A stretch of 64,000 nucleotides of DNA from Croceicoccus pelagius (GTDB taxonomy: Bacteria > Pseudomonadota > Alphaproteobacteria > Sphingomonadales > Sphingomonadaceae), in the NCBI RefSeq assembly GCF_001661915.1, contig NZ_LYWY01000034.1, positions 211,137 through 275,136 of the forward strand, read 5' to 3'. Positions 62,477-64,000 of this stretch are shown one piece after another (position 1 is the stretch's first letter; each line of letters opens with the position of its first letter). The notes under the pieces are model-generated. The model was not told the origin of the DNA, searched no databases, and saw only the letters and a list, made by a program, of their open reading frames with translations. Made by a program: the position numbers and the translations under genes.

Positions 62477-63981
62477 GCCGCGTCCTTCGTCTCGCCCGAC
62501 AACAGCCGCATGTACGAGCGCGCCGATGTCGTCTCCACCCTCGTCCTGGGCAGGTAGGGATAGATCGCCATATCCAGTCTGGGCACCCGGCGTTCAACCC
62601 GGCACAATACAAGGTGCTTCACCGCATCGAAGCCGATCGCGCCCATATCAAGGGCCTGCTTCACCGCGGCATGCAGATCGGCAAGCGTGAAGCTTTCCAG
62701 CAGGCGCAGCACCTGCACATACTCGCGCCGGCCATGCTTGCCCCCATGACGGTTCAGGCGCGCTTCCATCAGCCGGCGCAGCGTCACAAACGCCTCGGGC
62801 AGGTTCCAGCCTTGCAAGGGCGCGGCCTGATCGAGGGCATTGATCTTCTGTTCGATCAGGGGAAGGTAATGGACCGGATCGAAGGTCACGTCTTCGCGGC
62901 TATAGCTGCGGGGATGACGGGCAATGACCTCGCCCCGGCAGCCGATCACCACCTCGCCGACATAGCCCCTGATCCATACTTCCTGGTGGCCGAAGCGTAC
63001 CGGTACCGAGTAATCATTGGTCCGGTAGCGCACCAGCGCCTGCGACGAGACCTGGCCGCTGGTCTGGTCACAGGCCTCGAACGGCGATGCCGGAAGGTCC
63101 TGCATCGCCGCCAGATCGCGTTGCAGTCTCTCGCCGATCGTCTCGTTCTCGCCGCGCAGCCGATCGTTCTGCCGTTTGCGGCATTGCTCCTCGAGCCACA
63201 GGTTGAACGCCTCCCATGTCGCGAACCGGGGGATCGGGACCATGAAGTTGCGGCGGGCATAGCCGACCAGACCTTCCACGCTGCCCTTGTCGTTCCCCTT
63301 GCCAGGGCGGCCGTAACGATCGCGGATCAGGTAGTGCGACAGAAAGGCGCTGAACAGCCTCGCGCGCCGCCGCGTGCTGTCAGGAAGGATCTTAGAGACC
63401 AGGCAGCGATCGTTGTCGTAGACGATCGAGAGCGGTACCGCGCCGAAGAACGCGAAGGCATGAACGTGGCCGTCCATCCACGCCTCGGCAACGGCCGCCG
63501 GATAGGCCCGCACGTAGCAGGCATCGCTGTGCGGCAGATCGAGCACGAAGAAGTGCGCCTTCTGCTCCACACCGCCGATCTCAACCAGAGCCTCGCCGAA
63601 ATCAGCCTGTGCGTGGCCGGGGGCGTGCGCCAACGGCACGAACATCTCCCGGCTGCGCTGAACCCGCTCCCGGATGTAATCCTTGATGATCGTGTAACCG
63701 CCGGTGAAGCCATGCTCTGCGCGAAGGCGGTCGAACACACGCTTCGCCGTATGGCGCTGCTTGCGCGGAACCGACCGGTCCCCTTCCAGCCAGCCATCGA
63801 TGATCGGTATGAACGCTTCCAGCTTCGGTCGCCGCACCGGGGCGCTGCGACGGTAACCGGGCGGCACCGAATACGACAGCATCTTGCGAACCGTGTCGCG
63901 CGATATGTTGAAATGCTTCGCTGCCTCGCGCTGGCTCATCCCTTCAGAACACGCCAGACGAACCCTCAGGTAAAGTTCCAC
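62473..63981 (-). CDS. istA: IS21 family transposase IstA
   Basis: 502 residues. N-terminal helix-turn-helix (EGMSQREAAKHFNISRDTVR), integrase core with the DDE residues in HAQADFGEALVEIG, SIVYDNDRCLVSKI and GKGNDKGSVEGLVGYARRNF, then the C-terminal beta-barrel. A GTG at 63981 is the start, with GAGGGA 8 bases ahead; a TGA lies upstream in frame, so no longer start exists. No frameshift or stop interrupts it, so the element is probably active or recent. Confidence 0.93.
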   Translation of the reverse strand: MELYLRVRLACSEGMSQREAAKHFNISRDTVRKMLSYSVPPGYRRSAPVRRPKLEAFIPIIDGWLEGDRSVPRKQRHTAKRVFDRLRAEHGFTGGYTIIKDYIRERVQRSREMFVPLAHAPGHAQADFGEALVEIGGVEQKAHFFVLDLPHSDACYVRAYPAAVAEAWMDGHVHAFAFFGAVPLSIVYDNDRCLVSKILPDSTRRRARLFSAFLSHYLIRDRYGRPGKGNDKGSVEGLVGYARRNFMVPIPRFATWEAFNLWLEEQCRKRQNDRLRGENETIGERLQRDLAAMQDLPASPFEACDQTSGQVSSQALVRYRTNDYSVPVRFGHQEVWIRGYVGEVVIGCRGEVIARHPRSYSREDVTFDPVHYLPLIEQKINALDQAAPLQGWNLPEAFVTLRRLMEARLNRHGGKHGRREYVQVLRLLESFTLADLHAAVKQALDMGAIGFDAVKHLVLCRVERRVPRLDMAIYPYLPRTRVETTSARSYMRLLSGETKDAA

Positions 63982-64000
63982 GGTGTAAATCCCTCATCCC

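Larger units (their letters stand above)
61637..64000 (-). mobile_element. IS21-family insertion sequence (left part beyond the window)
   Basis: A complete istB and an almost complete element with istA filling the rest of the window. The arrangement istA then istB with a 4-base overlap is that of IS21. It is inserted in the serine recombinase gene. The outer end upstream of istA is at or beyond base 64000, so terminal repeats and the target duplication cannot be read. Confidence 0.88.

Overview
The window reads as chromosomal DNA of a GC-rich alphaproteobacterium, most likely of the order Sphingomonadales (an Erythrobacter, Novosphingobium or Croceicoccus type of organism). This is an inference from the protein families and their style: a TonB-dependent receptor with its TonB, a PHA-system protein, a complete Tad pilus locus, an FNR-type regulator with a ccoNOQP-GHIS cluster and hemN, a PspC protein, and frequent GTG or TTG starts. 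No rRNA gene is present to settle the genus.

Layout. 1-5.9 kb: the 3' part of a fatty acyl-AMP ligase gene, a MAPEG protein, a DUF389 membrane protein, a GH15 hydrolase and a tiny entericidin-like lipoprotein. 6-10 kb: a GluR0-like ligand-gated potassium channel, then a TelA / XpaC-like / PHA-system gene set, and a DUF2721 protein. 10-15.5 kb: a minus-strand sugar cluster (GT4 glycosyltransferase fused to a toroid-like domain, GH130 protein, mannose-1-phosphate guanylyltransferase, mannose-6-phosphate isomerase). 15.7-16.9 kb: TonB and a single-domain response regulator. 16.9-28.5 kb: a contiguous tad/cpa pilus locus on the minus strand, running from the Flp pilin through a terminator hairpin to cpaB, secretin, a small lipoprotein, three pseudopilin/TadG-type genes, cpaE, cpaF, tadB, tadC, tadD and finally the prepilin peptidase cpaA.

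29-42 kb: a PAP2-type membrane protein and another membrane protein, then an oxygen-response block: an FNR-type regulator, an OmpW porin, the complete cbb3 oxidase operon with its assembly genes ccoGHIS, a small Cys-rich exported protein, and hemN. TTGA(C/T)-N4-(A)NCAA boxes lie upstream of ccoN and hemN, which suggests that the regulator controls both. 42-49 kb: Nudix hydrolase, 6-phosphogluconolactonase, gamma-glutamyltransferase, two inverted paralogous membrane glycosyltransferases and a ZIP-like membrane protein. 49-59.9 kb: TypA, a TonB-dependent receptor, two DUF805 proteins, an ABC exporter (ATPase plus large FtsX-type permease) divergent from a TesA-like esterase lipoprotein, and RecF.

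60-64 kb: a good sigma-54 promoter precedes a 46-residue membrane peptide gene overlapping pspC; then a queuosine-precursor transporter and tRNA-Arg(TCT). Immediately downstream of the tRNA is the C-terminal remnant of a large serine recombinase that reads into the tRNA. It is interrupted by an IS21-family element (istB, istA) that runs to the end of the window, so a mobile island probably begins here.

The items I consider most worth following are the sigma-54/small peptide/PspC unit, the glutamate-receptor-like potassium channel, the GT4-toroid/GH130/GDP-mannose cluster, the small Cys-rich protein in the cbb3 operon, and the tRNA-Arg junction.
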